From positions 4,898,001 to 4,962,000 of the forward strand of contig OZ245815.1 of NCBI GenBank assembly GCA_965228425.1: a stretch of DNA of 64,000 nt. Direction: 5' to 3'. Under the pieces are notes generated by a model. That model was not told the DNA's origin and ran no database searches. It saw only the letters and a program-made list of their open reading frames with translations. The position numbers and the translations under genes were made by a program. Of this stretch, positions 1 to 9,238 are shown in pieces (the first letter of the stretch is position 1; every line of letters begins with the position of its first letter). Source of the stretch: JAJFJD01 sp965228425. GTDB taxonomy: Bacteria > Pseudomonadota > Alphaproteobacteria > UBA8366.

Positions 1-314
1 ATGTGGCGCAGCGCGGTGTCGTCGTAATGGGCATAGCTCTGGTCGGTGATTTCATCGCCGCCCACGTTGCTGGTTGCGCAGAAGTCGTCCCGGATCACCG
101 TCGCCATCCGTTCCGCTTCGGGATGGACGCCTTGTATCTCGATTCTGTCGCAGGTCGACAGAACAATCGCTTGGGACAGTCCGGCATCGCGCAACCGGTC
201 GAGGGTGCGCGGCACCATGGCGTCATCGATGAAAAGGCGGTCGCGCAGCAGGGCGCCACTGGACCGGTGATTGGCCCCCACGGCAAAAATCCGGGCGTCG
301 CCCTGCGCAGACAT
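1..314 (-). CDS. hemA: Glutamyl-tRNA reductase, N-terminal part (gene runs off the window)
   Basis: Only the first 104 codons are present; the gene continues beyond position 1. The product should reduce glutamyl-tRNA to glutamate-1-semialdehyde, the first step of C5-type tetrapyrrole synthesis. Near residue 13 there is a GANHRSS segment matching the family's G-x-(N/S)-H-(R/K) start. Residues 53-58 read STCDRI, equivalent to the catalytic STCNR motif, with Cys55 as the presumed nucleophile and Asp where Asn is usual. The ATG lies 7 bases after the hisS stop, so the two are probably cotranscribed. Most alphaproteobacteria make aminolevulinate by the C4 (ALA synthase) route, so this gene is unexpected. 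The catalytic core and NADPH domain cannot be seen here. Confidence 0.8.
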   Translation of the reverse strand, partial: MSAQGDARIFAVGANHRSSGALLRDRLFIDDAMVPRTLDRLRDAGLSQAIVLSTCDRIEIQGVHPEAERMATVIRDDFCATSNVGGDEITDQSYAHYDDTALRH

Positions 315-321
315 CGCACAG

Positions 322-1566
322 CTACCGGTAGACGGCGAGGTGTTCCTCAAGCGACGCGAGCGCCACCTCGTCCTGTGAGCCCGACTCCATGTTACGCACC
401 GTCGCCGTGCCGCGGGCCAATTCGTCGTCCCCGACGATCACCGCCGCGACGGCATTGACCCGGTTGGCGCGCTTCATCCGCCGTCCCAAGTTACCCGAAT
501 AGCCGAGTTCGATGCGGAACCCGGCGCCCCGCAACCGTTCGGCAATCTTGAACACCTCCTGCTCCGCGTCGGACCCCAGCGGGATCAGGGCTACGGGACG
601 CCGCGCCTCCGGCACGTCGCTGCACAACATCGCCAGCCGTTCGACACCGGCCGCCCAGCCGACGCCAGGAGTGTCGGGGCCGCCCATCATCTTGATCAAA
701 CCGTCGTATCGCCCCCCGGCAAGCACGGTTCCCTGAGCGCCGAGCGCCGTGGTCACGAATTCGAATGCCGTGTGGCAGTAATAATCCAGCCCGCGCACAA
801 GCCGGGGGTTCACGGTGTATTCGATGCCGAGCGCGTCGAGGCCGGCCTTAACCGTATCGAAGAATTCCGTGCTCTCCGCATTCAGGAAATCGCCGAAAAG
901 CGGCGCGTCGGCGACGATGCCACGGTCCGTCTCGTCCTTCGAATCGAGAATGCGCAGTGGGTTGCGCTCCAACCGGGCCTGACTGTCCTCGGACAGCGCC
1001 TCGCGGTGTTTCTCGAAATAGCCGACCAAGGCGTCGCGATAGGCGGCCCGGCTTTCGGTATCGCCCAACGTGTTGAGTTGCAGCACCGTCTCCCCGAGAA
1101 CGCCAAGGGCGTCCAGGACGCGAACCCCGGCAGCGACGACTTCCACATCCGCCTGCGGTTGCGGCAAGCCGATGAGTTCCACACCGATCTGATGGAACTG
1201 GCGCTGCCGGCCTTTCTGCGGCCGTTCGTAGCGGAACATCGGGCCGGCATAGAAGTACCGGACGGGAACCTGCTGGGCGAGCCCTTCGGAAATGAAAGCG
1301 CGGGCCACACCGGCGGTATTCTCCGGCCGCAAGGTGATCTCTTCATCCCCCTTATCGGTGAAGGAATACATCTCCTTGGTGACGACGTCGGAGGCCTCGC
1401 CAAGCGTCCGCTTGAAGACCTGGCTGAACTCGAAGATCGGCGTCGCGACCTCGTCGAAGCCGTAGCGCTCGACAACGCCACGCGCGGTGTCGACGACGTG
1501 CCGATACCCCCGCATTGCTTCCGGCAGCAGGTCGTGGGTTCCGCGAACAGGTTGAAGAGAGGCCAT
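322..1566 (-). CDS. hisS: Histidyl-tRNA synthetase
   Basis: This cytoplasmic class II aminoacyl-tRNA synthetase of 414 residues charges tRNA-His. The protein begins MASLQPVRGTHDLLPE, the usual HisS N-terminus, so I start it at the ATG at 1566; the frame is open for 29 more codons upstream but these look non-coding. Motif 2 is visible as FRYERPQKGRQRQFHQ, the histidine-binding LVRGLDYY segment is present, and GGRYDGL leads into motif 3. The C-terminal anticodon-binding domain is complete. It lies downstream of rodZ in the same direction and directly precedes the glutamyl-tRNA reductase gene. In many proteobacteria ispG separates rodZ from hisS; here about 200 non-coding bases do. Confidence 0.97.
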   Translation of the reverse strand: MASLQPVRGTHDLLPEAMRGYRHVVDTARGVVERYGFDEVATPIFEFSQVFKRTLGEASDVVTKEMYSFTDKGDEEITLRPENTAGVARAFISEGLAQQVPVRYFYAGPMFRYERPQKGRQRQFHQIGVELIGLPQPQADVEVVAAGVRVLDALGVLGETVLQLNTLGDTESRAAYRDALVGYFEKHREALSEDSQARLERNPLRILDSKDETDRGIVADAPLFGDFLNAESTEFFDTVKAGLDALGIEYTVNPRLVRGLDYYCHTAFEFVTTALGAQGTVLAGGRYDGLIKMMGGPDTPGVGWAAGVERLAMLCSDVPEARRPVALIPLGSDAEQEVFKIAERLRGAGFRIELGYSGNLGRRMKRANRVNAVAAVIVGDDELARGTATVRNMESGSQDEVALASLEEHLAVYR

Positions 1567-1768
1567 GTCGTTACGTGTCACAAAGGTTGCAGAAAAGCCG
1601 GGAAAACCGCAGGGACCATAGCAAAGCGCCGGCGCGGGCGACAGTGTCCGCACAATCCAACAGTGTCAAGCAGGTAAGCAATTGGGGGGGTCGGAGGAAG
1701 AGCCCCACCGTAACGGCATCGGGAACCGAAGGCATCCCGCCGTTTCCGGGGCTAGCTAGGCCGCCGGG

Positions 1769-3016
1769 CTACTCCGACGTTGTGCCGATCGGCGGCGCGG
1801 CGGCACCGACGGCCTTCCCGGATTTCAACGGTTCCGGCTCGAGCGCGACATTCCGGCGGACCGCCCCGGGCGGGCCCAGCGAGGGCACGGGTGTGCCATC
1901 GACCGTTATGCGCAATCCGCCGGCGTTGCCCGTCAACAGGGTTAGTCCGCTTCGATTCGGCACCTGATACGAGTCGCCCTTGAACAAAACGCGGGTCAAA
2001 AGCAGCTCGGCGTTTTCGCTATCGCGTATTTCCACCCAACTGTCCGACATCGCCTGCACAACGATCCGCGCATCGGCATTCGCGTTGCCGTAAATCTTGC
2101 CGCTCGATAGCGAATCCGCGGATTCGGCGGTTTCCGTGTCTTCGGACGGCGTTGTCGGCAACGCCGCGATTTGTTGCCCCGGTTCCGCGCCCACCGGCGC
2201 CGCGGGCGTCGCCGATTCATCCGACGACGGCGGGGCGGGCGGCGCCACATCCGGCGTCGACTGATCGGTAGGTTCCGTCACCGGCGCCGCAGGCGTCGCT
2301 TCCGGCGTGGCCGCCGCCACGGGCGGTGGGGACGCCGGTTCGGCCGGTTGCGCCGCATCGGGTTCCGGCGTGCTGTCCTCAGCCGGCTTTTTCGCAACCT
2401 CGGACGGAGACGGCGCAGCGGGCGTGCTCGGCGGCGCATCGGCGGTGGACGACTTTACCGGCGCCGGCGACACTTCATTTGCGTCATCCGACGGCTTGCC
2501 CTTGATGATTTCGCTGATTTGGCTGGGCAATTGCGGCACGATCTCCGCGACCTGCTGATCCTTCGACGAGAAATAAATCCACGCCCCATAAACCAATCCG
2601 GCCAACAAAACCGCGACCAACAGGACGGCCCCGCTGGGAATCTTCCCCTCGGGAAGCGGCGCCGGAAAATGCAGGTCGGTCCGGTTGTGAAGGTCCTTGA
2701 CCTCTTCCTTAAACCGGGCCACCAGCGCTTCACTGTTCAAACCGAGGTGATCCGCATAGGTACGCACAAATCCGACCGCATAGGTCGGGCCCGGCAGATC
2801 GTCGATCAAACCGTCTTCGAGCGCCTTGAGATACGGAAAGCGTATGCGCAAGACTTGGGAGACATAGCGCAGGTCTTCCCCACGCTCCTCGCGCCGCGAC
2901 CGCAGGGTCGCCCCAACGGTCTGCAAGCTGCCCTCCGCAACCTGAGACGACGTCTCGCCGGTTTCAACGGATTCCTGCTTGGCGCTTCGATCAAGCTTCC
3001 AAAGATTCTTCGCCAT
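1769..3016 (-). CDS. rodZ: RodZ-like cytoskeletal protein (HTH, TM, DUF4115)
   Basis: This 415-residue bitopic membrane protein probably links MreB to the cell-wall elongation machinery. An N-terminal helix-turn-helix domain of the RodZ/HTH_25 type spans about residues 33-105 (GATLRSRREERGEDL, then LKALEDGLIDDLPGPTYAVG). One membrane segment covers about 128-149. A long Pro/Ala/Ser/Thr-rich periplasmic linker runs from about 165 to 300. A DUF4115 beta domain follows at about 315-390 (DSWVEIRDSENAELL). A purine-rich AAGGGGA lies 12 bases before the ATG. Its position upstream of hisS is the usual one for rodZ, apart from the missing ispG. Confidence 0.92.
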   Translation of the reverse strand: MAKNLWKLDRSAKQESVETGETSSQVAEGSLQTVGATLRSRREERGEDLRYVSQVLRIRFPYLKALEDGLIDDLPGPTYAVGFVRTYADHLGLNSEALVARFKEEVKDLHNRTDLHFPAPLPEGKIPSGAVLLVAVLLAGLVYGAWIYFSSKDQQVAEIVPQLPSQISEIIKGKPSDDANEVSPAPVKSSTADAPPSTPAAPSPSEVAKKPAEDSTPEPDAAQPAEPASPPPVAAATPEATPAAPVTEPTDQSTPDVAPPAPPSSDESATPAAPVGAEPGQQIAALPTTPSEDTETAESADSLSSGKIYGNANADARIVVQAMSDSWVEIRDSENAELLLTRVLFKGDSYQVPNRSGLTLLTGNAGGLRITVDGTPVPSLGPPGAVRRNVALEPEPLKSGKAVGAAAPPIGTTSE

Positions 3017-3238
3017 GTGCGGAATTGGTCCCCTTAAAGCACCGAACTAAAGGCAATCCACTAATATTCGGAAAGATTGTTTTTTGGACTGCCAAACACG
3101 ACTTCCGCTGATGCCGCTCCCCACTGGCCGGGACTATACTACAGGACACACCGAAAATGCAGCCACCATTCGCCATTCCTCTCGAATAGGTGGATTATTG
3201 AGGCCCTTCATACGGGAAAATGTTCCCAAACCGGGTGC

Positions 3239-5518
3239 TCAGAGCGAGATTTTGTGCCGTTCCGCGTAAGCCTGCAGGGCATCGCGAAGGCTGTGATCCG
3301 GTTCATCCAACAACGACCCCACGTAGCGCTCGAGTTCGGTGACGTGGAGATTCTGCATCATGTGCCGTACCGCCCCGATGGCGCCGGAAGGCATCGACAA
3401 AATCCGGAAACCGACCCCGAGCAAGGCCATCGCTTCCAACGGCTGGCCAGCCATCTCGCCGCAGAGACTCACCGGCACATTGGCCTTGCGCCCTTGACCC
3501 ACGACGCCGTGCAAGAATTTTAGGACCGCCGGCGACAACGCATCGTAGCGATCGCTGACCCGCGGATTGCCGCGATCGCAAGCAAACAAGAACTGCACCA
3601 GATCATTCGACCCGATAGACAGGAAGTCCACTCGGTCGAGAAGCTGCGGCAATTGAAAGTATAGGGACGGCACTTCCATCATGGCGCCGACATGGATGCT
3701 GTCGGGCAGTGGATTTCCCCACGACTTCGCCCGCTCGACCTCGTGATCGAGCAGCGCTTTTGCGCTATCGAATTCCGCGACTTCCGCGACCAAAGGGAAC
3801 ATCACGCGCAGTTCGCGGCCGGCCGACGCACGCAACAAGGCCCGGATTTGCAGCCGGAGTATAGCCGGGCGGTCGAGCGCGATCCGCAATGCCCGCCATC
3901 CCATCGCCGGATTTTGGTCCTCGCCGATCCGCAAATAGGGCAAGAGCTTGTCGCCACCGATGTCGAGCGTACGGAAAACGACGGGACGATCCCCCGCCTT
4001 CGCGTATACGTCGCGGTAGAGATCGGTCTGTTTCGTCAGGCGCGGGAATTGCGCATGGATCATGAACGGAATTTCGGTCCGGTACAGACCGACGCCATCT
4101 GCGCCGCTTTCAGGTAAATGATCGAGATCGAGATCGAGCCCGGCGTTGATCAACAACGAAACCGGTTGCCCGTCCCGCGTCACTGCCGGCAGGTCTCGCG
4201 TTGCGGCATATTCCGCGCGCTTCTTTTCCCAATTCTGCAGATTGTCGGTGAAACTCTTTTGCAGGTCTTCCGCCGGCCGCACATAGGCGACGCCGCTGTC
4301 GCCATCGACGAACACCGAATCGCCGGGTTCGACCTTGCCGATCACGCCGCGCACGTTGCCGATGACCGGAATATCGAGTGCTTTCGCCACGATCGCCACA
4401 TGCGACGCCGCCGTTCCCTCGTCGAGGATCAGGGCTCGAAGCCGCGTCCGGTCATAGTCGAGCAGTTCGACCGGTCCCATGGCGCGCGCCACCAGAACCA
4501 CGTCTTCCGGGAGGGGCAAGGCGCCGTTGCCGCCCTCGGCGCCATGGGTCAGGTGCTGCAACAACCGGTAGGCGAGATCGTCGAGATCGAGCAGCCGCTC
4601 GCGAAGATAGGGATCACGGACCTGACTCATGCGGGCGCGGGTATCGTTCTGCACCTTGGCGACCGCCGCTTCAGCGGTAAGCCCGCTTTGAATCGCCTCG
4701 CGAATGCGCCGGATCCATCCGTGATCGTCCGCAATCATCCGGAATGCCCGGAGAATGTCGAGCGGTTCGCCGGACCGTGCGGCCTGGGCATCGCCGGAAA
4801 GCCGGTCCACCATGCTGTCGAGCGCCAGCTGCATGCCGCTCATCGCTTCGGCGATCCGCTTCAATTCGGATTCAGGATCCTCTGCAATGGTCTGCGAGAT
4901 CGGCGCGCCGCGTTCGTGCAAGACGGCGATACCCCGCGCCAACCCGCCGTTGATCCGCGTGCCGTCGAGGCGAACGGGCGCCGAATTCGCCGGCCCGGCC
5001 ACTTCGTCAGGCACCGAGAGATCGCCGCCGGCAATGAGCTCGGCGACAACCATCGCAACCGTCTCGAGGGTTTCGACTTCCTCCTCGGTGTAATTGCGCT
5101 GGGTCATGTTCTGAATGGTCAGCACGCCCATGACCCGGCCACTGCGCAATACCGGCGCACCGAGGAAGGAGTGGTAAATCTCTTCGCCGGTCTCCGGCCG
5201 GTAGGCGAATTGCGGATGGCTTTGTGCGTCGGCCAGGGCAAGCGGGCTTGCATGCGCCGCGATGGCGCCGACCAGACCTTCGTTCACGCCGAGCTGCGTG
5301 CGGTAGACGGCGTCCTTGCGCAATCCCTCGGTACTGCACAGCACGAGCCGCTCGCCCGGCTGCATGACGTAAACGGAGCACACCTCCGCCACCATACCTC
5401 GGGCGATGATCTCGGCGATCCGGTCCAGGCGTTCCTGCGTCGTGCCGCCGCGCGCCATGGCGTCGCGCAGACGGCGCAGCAATTGCCGCGACCCGACCCA
5501 ATGCGTGACATCGGTCAT
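3239..5518 (-). CDS. ptsP: Phosphoenolpyruvate-protein phosphotransferase PtsP (EI-Ntr)
   Basis: This 759-residue protein is the first enzyme of the nitrogen-related phosphotransferase system, passing phosphate from PEP to NPr. A GAF domain occupies about residues 20-165 and is the domain that senses glutamine/2-oxoglutarate in this family. The phospho-histidine domain follows, with His373 in TAASHVAIVAKA. The PEP-binding barrel contains VGLYRTEIPFM, FRTLDIGGDK and GSNDLVQF, and the conserved SLCGEMAG segment is near the C-terminus. The length matches EI-Ntr and not the shorter sugar EI. It sits about 65 bases downstream of lysC in the same direction, a conserved alphaproteobacterial pairing. 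Confidence 0.97.
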   Translation of the reverse strand: MTDVTHWVGSRQLLRRLRDAMARGGTTQERLDRIAEIIARGMVAEVCSVYVMQPGERLVLCSTEGLRKDAVYRTQLGVNEGLVGAIAAHASPLALADAQSHPQFAYRPETGEEIYHSFLGAPVLRSGRVMGVLTIQNMTQRNYTEEEVETLETVAMVVAELIAGGDLSVPDEVAGPANSAPVRLDGTRINGGLARGIAVLHERGAPISQTIAEDPESELKRIAEAMSGMQLALDSMVDRLSGDAQAARSGEPLDILRAFRMIADDHGWIRRIREAIQSGLTAEAAVAKVQNDTRARMSQVRDPYLRERLLDLDDLAYRLLQHLTHGAEGGNGALPLPEDVVLVARAMGPVELLDYDRTRLRALILDEGTAASHVAIVAKALDIPVIGNVRGVIGKVEPGDSVFVDGDSGVAYVRPAEDLQKSFTDNLQNWEKKRAEYAATRDLPAVTRDGQPVSLLINAGLDLDLDHLPESGADGVGLYRTEIPFMIHAQFPRLTKQTDLYRDVYAKAGDRPVVFRTLDIGGDKLLPYLRIGEDQNPAMGWRALRIALDRPAILRLQIRALLRASAGRELRVMFPLVAEVAEFDSAKALLDHEVERAKSWGNPLPDSIHVGAMMEVPSLYFQLPQLLDRVDFLSIGSNDLVQFLFACDRGNPRVSDRYDALSPAVLKFLHGVVGQGRKANVPVSLCGEMAGQPLEAMALLGVGFRILSMPSGAIGAVRHMMQNLHVTELERYVGSLLDEPDHSLRDALQAYAERHKISL

Positions 5519-5582
5519 CCGCTAAACCCGTTCTACGCCGCTAACGTCACTGCGCGCCCGCCGCAAAATGCGGGCGGCGCCG

Positions 5583-6803
5583 TCATTCGGTATCCAGCCC
5601 ATACGCGGTGTGCAACGCTCGCAGCGCCAGTTCCGTGTATTCCTCGGCCACCAAAACGCTGATTTTGATCTCCGAGGTTGAGATTACCTGAATGTTTATA
5701 CCCTTCTCGGCGAGCGTACGGAACATCACCTGCGCCACGCCCGCGTGACTGCGCATGCCGACACCGATCACCGAAATCTTGACGACATTCTGATCCGACA
5801 GGACATCGTTGCAGCCGACCGCGTCCTTGACGCCGTTCAGCACTTCCATCGCCCGGTCGAAATCCGCTTTTCCGACGGTAAACGTCATGTCCGTCCGCTG
5901 GCCGTCTGCGGCCATGCTTTGAACGATCATGTCGACATTCACATTCGCCTCGGAGAGCGGGCCGAAGATGCCCGCCGCCACGCCGGGCTTATCCGAAACG
6001 CCGACGAGGCTGATCTTCGCCTCGTCCCGGCTATAGGCGATTCCACTGACGATCTGATGTTCCACGATCTCGTCCTCATCAACAACCAGGGTCCCGGGCT
6101 CTTCCCGGAAACTCGATAATACCTGCAAGCGCACGCCCGCCTTCATGGCCAATTCGACCGACCGGGTCTGCAGAACCTTCGCGCCCTGCGACGCCATTTC
6201 AAGCATCTCCTCATAGGTGATGCGATCGAGCTTGCGCGCCTTCGTCACGATCCGCGGATCCGAGGTATAGACCCCGTCCACGTCGGTGTAGATATCACAG
6301 CGGTCGGCCTCCAGTGCGGCGGCAAGCGCCACGGCGCTCGTATCGGAACCGCCCCGGCCCAACGTCGTCACACGTTCGTCTGGCGAAACGCCCTGGAACC
6401 CCGCGACAACGGCAATTTGACGGTCGGCGAACCGCTCGATCATCTTGCCGGTCTCGATCGCTTGAATCCGCGCCTTGCCATGCACATCGTCGGTCCGAAT
6501 CGGCAATTGCCATGCGAGCCAGGATCGGGCCGGCAGCCCCATTTCCTGTAATGTCAGCGCCATTAGGCCGCTCGTCACCTGCTCGCCCGACGACACCACG
6601 ACGTCGTATTCGCGCGCATCGTGCAGTTTGTTCGCTGTCGTGACGAAATCGACGAGGCGGTTGGTCTCGCCCGCCATGGCCGAGACCGCGACGGCAATTT
6701 CATGGCCCTGGTCGTACTCGGCCTTGATCCGCTTCGCCGCGTTGCGAATACGGTCCAGGTCGGCCACCGACGTGCCGCCGAATTTCATTACGATCCGCGC
6801 CAT
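5583..6803 (-). CDS. lysC: Aspartate kinase
   Basis: This 406-residue enzyme phosphorylates aspartate, the entry step to lysine, threonine, methionine and diaminopimelate. The N-terminal KFGGTS motif (residues 7-12) and the GRGGSDTSAVALAAAL segment define the kinase domain. Two C-terminal ACT domains (about 265-400) carry feedback regulation, with GVAAGIFGPLSEANVNVDMIVQ typical of the first. There is no homoserine dehydrogenase fusion, and length and domain order are standard for a monofunctional class. The gene is divergent from ubiG across about 130 bases and leads the ptsP-containing minus-strand group. Confidence 0.97.
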   Translation of the reverse strand: MARIVMKFGGTSVADLDRIRNAAKRIKAEYDQGHEIAVAVSAMAGETNRLVDFVTTANKLHDAREYDVVVSSGEQVTSGLMALTLQEMGLPARSWLAWQLPIRTDDVHGKARIQAIETGKMIERFADRQIAVVAGFQGVSPDERVTTLGRGGSDTSAVALAAALEADRCDIYTDVDGVYTSDPRIVTKARKLDRITYEEMLEMASQGAKVLQTRSVELAMKAGVRLQVLSSFREEPGTLVVDEDEIVEHQIVSGIAYSRDEAKISLVGVSDKPGVAAGIFGPLSEANVNVDMIVQSMAADGQRTDMTFTVGKADFDRAMEVLNGVKDAVGCNDVLSDQNVVKISVIGVGMRSHAGVAQVMFRTLAEKGINIQVISTSEIKISVLVAEEYTELALRALHTAYGLDTE

Positions 6804-6934
6804 GATCTCGACCCTAATGCGGATTTATCCGTCCCTGACCCGCGCCAGAGGTTGCCCCGCGAAGGCGGCGTATCCATACTCTTTGGACAGCGCCCATGCA
6901 AGGCCCCCACATCCGCACGGACCCGGCTAATACC

Positions 6935-7705
6935 ATGATGGAAAAGCAAACGCCCCGCGCGTTGGACCGCACCGTCGACGATGCCGAATTGGCGAAGTTC
7001 GCCGCCATCGCGGAGGAATGGTGGGACCCGGACGGCAAGTTCCGGCCGCTCCACAAATTCAACCCGATCCGCCTGGAATTGCTGCGGGACCGAATTGCCG
7101 ACCATTTCGGCCGCGACCCGAAAGCCGCCCGGCCGCTCGAGGGGATATCCGTGGTCGATGTCGGCTGCGGCGGCGGCCTGCTCGCCGAACCCATGGCGCG
7201 GCTCGGCGCAACGGTCACGGGAGTCGACGCCACCGAACGCAATATCGAAGTCGCGCGCATCCACGCCGAACAGATGGGACTGACCATCGACTATCGTTTC
7301 GCGACCGCCGGAGACTTGGCCGCAGAGCAGCGTGTCTTCGACGTCGTCCTCAATATGGAGGTGATCGAGCATGTTGCCGACCGGGACGCCTTCCTAGACG
7401 ATTGCGCTCAGTTGGTGCGGCCCGGCGGCCTGATGTTTCTGGCGACGCTGAATCGAACGCCGAAATCCTATCTGTTTGCCATCGTTGGCGCGGAATACGT
7501 GATGCGCTGGCTGCCGCGCGGCACGCATGAGTGGCGTCGTTTCGTCCGCCCTTCCGAGCTCGCCGCACCGCTGCGGCAATCGGGGATGAGCATGACCGAC
7601 GTAACGGGCGTCGTCTTCAACCCGATCAAGGATCAATGGTCGTTGTCGTCGCGTGATCTCGACGTGAACTACATCGCGACCGCCGAAAAACCCGAAACGA
7701 CGTAA
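6935..7705 (+). CDS. ubiG: Ubiquinone biosynthesis O-methyltransferase
   Basis: This 256-residue SAM-dependent methyltransferase carries out the two O-methylation steps of ubiquinone synthesis. The N-terminus shows the UbiG signature TVDDAELAKFAAIAEEWWDP followed by GKFRPLHKFNP. The SAM motif I is VVDVGCGGGLLAEPMA, with acidic GVDATERN ending beta 2, and LNMEVIEHV is motif II. I start at the ATG at 6935; a second ATG follows immediately and an upstream ATG at 6896 is possible, none with a clear Shine-Dalgarno sequence. It is followed 13 bases later by a dehydrogenase gene, which may be cotranscribed. Confidence 0.95.
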   Translation: MMEKQTPRALDRTVDDAELAKFAAIAEEWWDPDGKFRPLHKFNPIRLELLRDRIADHFGRDPKAARPLEGISVVDVGCGGGLLAEPMARLGATVTGVDATERNIEVARIHAEQMGLTIDYRFATAGDLAAEQRVFDVVLNMEVIEHVADRDAFLDDCAQLVRPGGLMFLATLNRTPKSYLFAIVGAEYVMRWLPRGTHEWRRFVRPSELAAPLRQSGMSMTDVTGVVFNPIKDQWSLSSRDLDVNYIATAEKPETT

Positions 7706-7718
7706 CAGGGAGCCGACA

Positions 7719-8681
7719 ATGACCCGAATCGCCCTCTTGGACGATTATCAGAACATCGCGCTCGAATCGGCCGATTGGGACTCGCTCCCCGCAGCGTGCT
7801 CGGTCGATGCCTTCCCGGACCATCTGACCGATGCGGCGGCATTGACCGACCGGCTGCACCCTTATGACGTTCTGGTCATCATGCGCGAACGGACCCCCTT
7901 TCCCCGTGCGTTGATCGAAACATTGCCCAATCTGAAACTGCTGATCACGACCAGCGGCCGCAATAAATCGATCGATCTCGCGGCTTGCGCCGATCATGAC
8001 GTGCTGGTCTGCCATACCGAGCTGGGGCACACGCCCACGGCCGAACTTACCTGGGGTCTCATCTTGGGGCTGGCGAAGCGCATCCCGACCGAGGACCGCG
8101 GCACCCGCGAAGGACATTGGGGCATCGAGGTCGCCGACGGCCTAGCCGGCAAGGTGCTGGGCGTCATCGGGCTCGGCAAGCTCGGCTCGAAGGTGGCGCA
8201 GATCGGCAAGTTGTTCGATATGGAGATCATCGCCTGGAGCCCCAACCTGACCGACGAGCGCGCACAGGAGATCGGCGCCCAGCGCGTCGAAAAGGACGAA
8301 CTCTTCGCCCGGTCCGATTACGTCTCCGTCCACGTCGTGTTGAGCGACCGCAGCCGCGGACTGGTCGGTGAGGAAGACCTGGCGCGCATGAAGCCGACCG
8401 CGTTTCTGGTCAACACGGCGCGCGGGCCGATCGTCGACGAGGATGCCCTGGTGCAGGCCGTGCAGAACGGCGTCATCGCCGGCGCGGGCATTGACGTTTT
8501 CGGCACCGAGCCGCTACCGCAGGGCGACCCGTTGCGGACGCTGCCGAATAGCATCATCACCCCCCATATCGGCGGGTTCACGCGCGAGAATTACGATCTG
8601 TGGTACGGCGGCGCGCTGGAAGACATCAAGGCCTGGCTCGACGGCAACCCGATCCGCATCCTGACGCCGGACAAGAACTGA
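7719..8681 (+). CDS. D-2-hydroxyacid dehydrogenase family protein
   Basis: This 320-residue NAD(P)-dependent oxidoreductase interconverts a 2-hydroxy acid and a 2-oxo acid; the substrate cannot be read from the sequence. The Rossmann fold has VLGVIGLGKLGSKVAQ near the middle. The family's catalytic residues are present: Arg in VNTARGPIVDE, Glu in DVFGTEPLP and His in ITPHIGG. A CAGGGAG ribosome site precedes the ATG. It follows ubiG with a 13-base gap and ends 2 bases from a convergent VOC gene. It resembles the phosphoglycerate dehydrogenase-like branch but lacks the regulatory ACT domain of SerA, so I give no symbol. Confidence 0.9.
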   Translation: MTRIALLDDYQNIALESADWDSLPAACSVDAFPDHLTDAAALTDRLHPYDVLVIMRERTPFPRALIETLPNLKLLITTSGRNKSIDLAACADHDVLVCHTELGHTPTAELTWGLILGLAKRIPTEDRGTREGHWGIEVADGLAGKVLGVIGLGKLGSKVAQIGKLFDMEIIAWSPNLTDERAQEIGAQRVEKDELFARSDYVSVHVVLSDRSRGLVGEEDLARMKPTAFLVNTARGPIVDEDALVQAVQNGVIAGAGIDVFGTEPLPQGDPLRTLPNSIITPHIGGFTRENYDLWYGGALEDIKAWLDGNPIRILTPDKN

Positions 8682-8683
8682 GC

Positions 8684-9115
8684 CTAGTCTCCATTCCCCA
8701 CGTCGGTCGGCGCGCCGACCTCGAGACGCCAGGACGATTGCGCGTGGTCTTTCGTGGCCACGTCGAAAACGACGCCGTTCGGATCGCGGTACTTCCGCTC
8801 ATGCTTCGGGCCCGCGCCGACATTTTTGACCTGGCCGTGATAATAGCCGCCCGCCTCTTCGACCGCGGCGCAGGCCTTGTCCATATCGTCGACGAGAAAT
8901 CCCAGGTGATGGATGCCGATGAAATCGGAGCCGCGCTCGTCGGGGGCATTGTCGTTGGACTGCAGATGCAGTAGGGCGAGGCTGACCACCCCGTCGGACA
9001 TCATTACCGCGACATCGGATTGGCGCACCCGCTCCATGCCGAAGGCCTTTTCGTAGAAATTCGCCGCCTCTTCCAGATCGCGCACGCTCAACGCGATGTG
9101 CCGAAGTTTACCCAT
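8684..9115 (-). CDS. VOC family (glyoxalase/dioxygenase fold) protein
   Basis: This 143-residue protein has the vicinal-oxygen-chelate fold. MGKLRHIALSVRDLEEAANFYEKAFG is the first beta-alpha unit with a candidate metal-ligand His, and GIHHLGFLVDDMDKA starts the second. The start at 9115 is supported by a GGAAGG ribosome site 8 bases upstream; the frame is open for 30 more codons but without family similarity. Such proteins include glyoxalase I, methylmalonyl-CoA epimerase and ring-cleavage dioxygenases. Nothing here identifies the substrate. The gene is convergent with the hydroxyacid dehydrogenase and divergent from ilvE. Confidence 0.85.
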   Translation of the reverse strand: MGKLRHIALSVRDLEEAANFYEKAFGMERVRQSDVAVMMSDGVVSLALLHLQSNDNAPDERGSDFIGIHHLGFLVDDMDKACAAVEEAGGYYHGQVKNVGAGPKHERKYRDPNGVVFDVATKDHAQSSWRLEVGAPTDVGNGD

Positions 9116-9238
9116 GACCTCATTCCTTCCTAAACTGTCGCCTAAGACCGATCTTGTCAGACATCCCCGAGATACATCAAATCGCGGCACCAACGCCGCC
9201 CGCACCGATAACCCCTAACGCGACCGAGGAATCACCCG

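Noticed and set aside
1685..1712. Possible terminator hairpin between rodZ and hisS (GGGG/CCCC stem)
   Set aside because: The stem is only about 4 base pairs with a long loop and no following T run on the minus strand.
4118..5662. 514-codon plus-strand frame opposite ptsP
   Set aside because: It is the reverse-strand shadow of ptsP; composition is atypical and no domain is recognisable.
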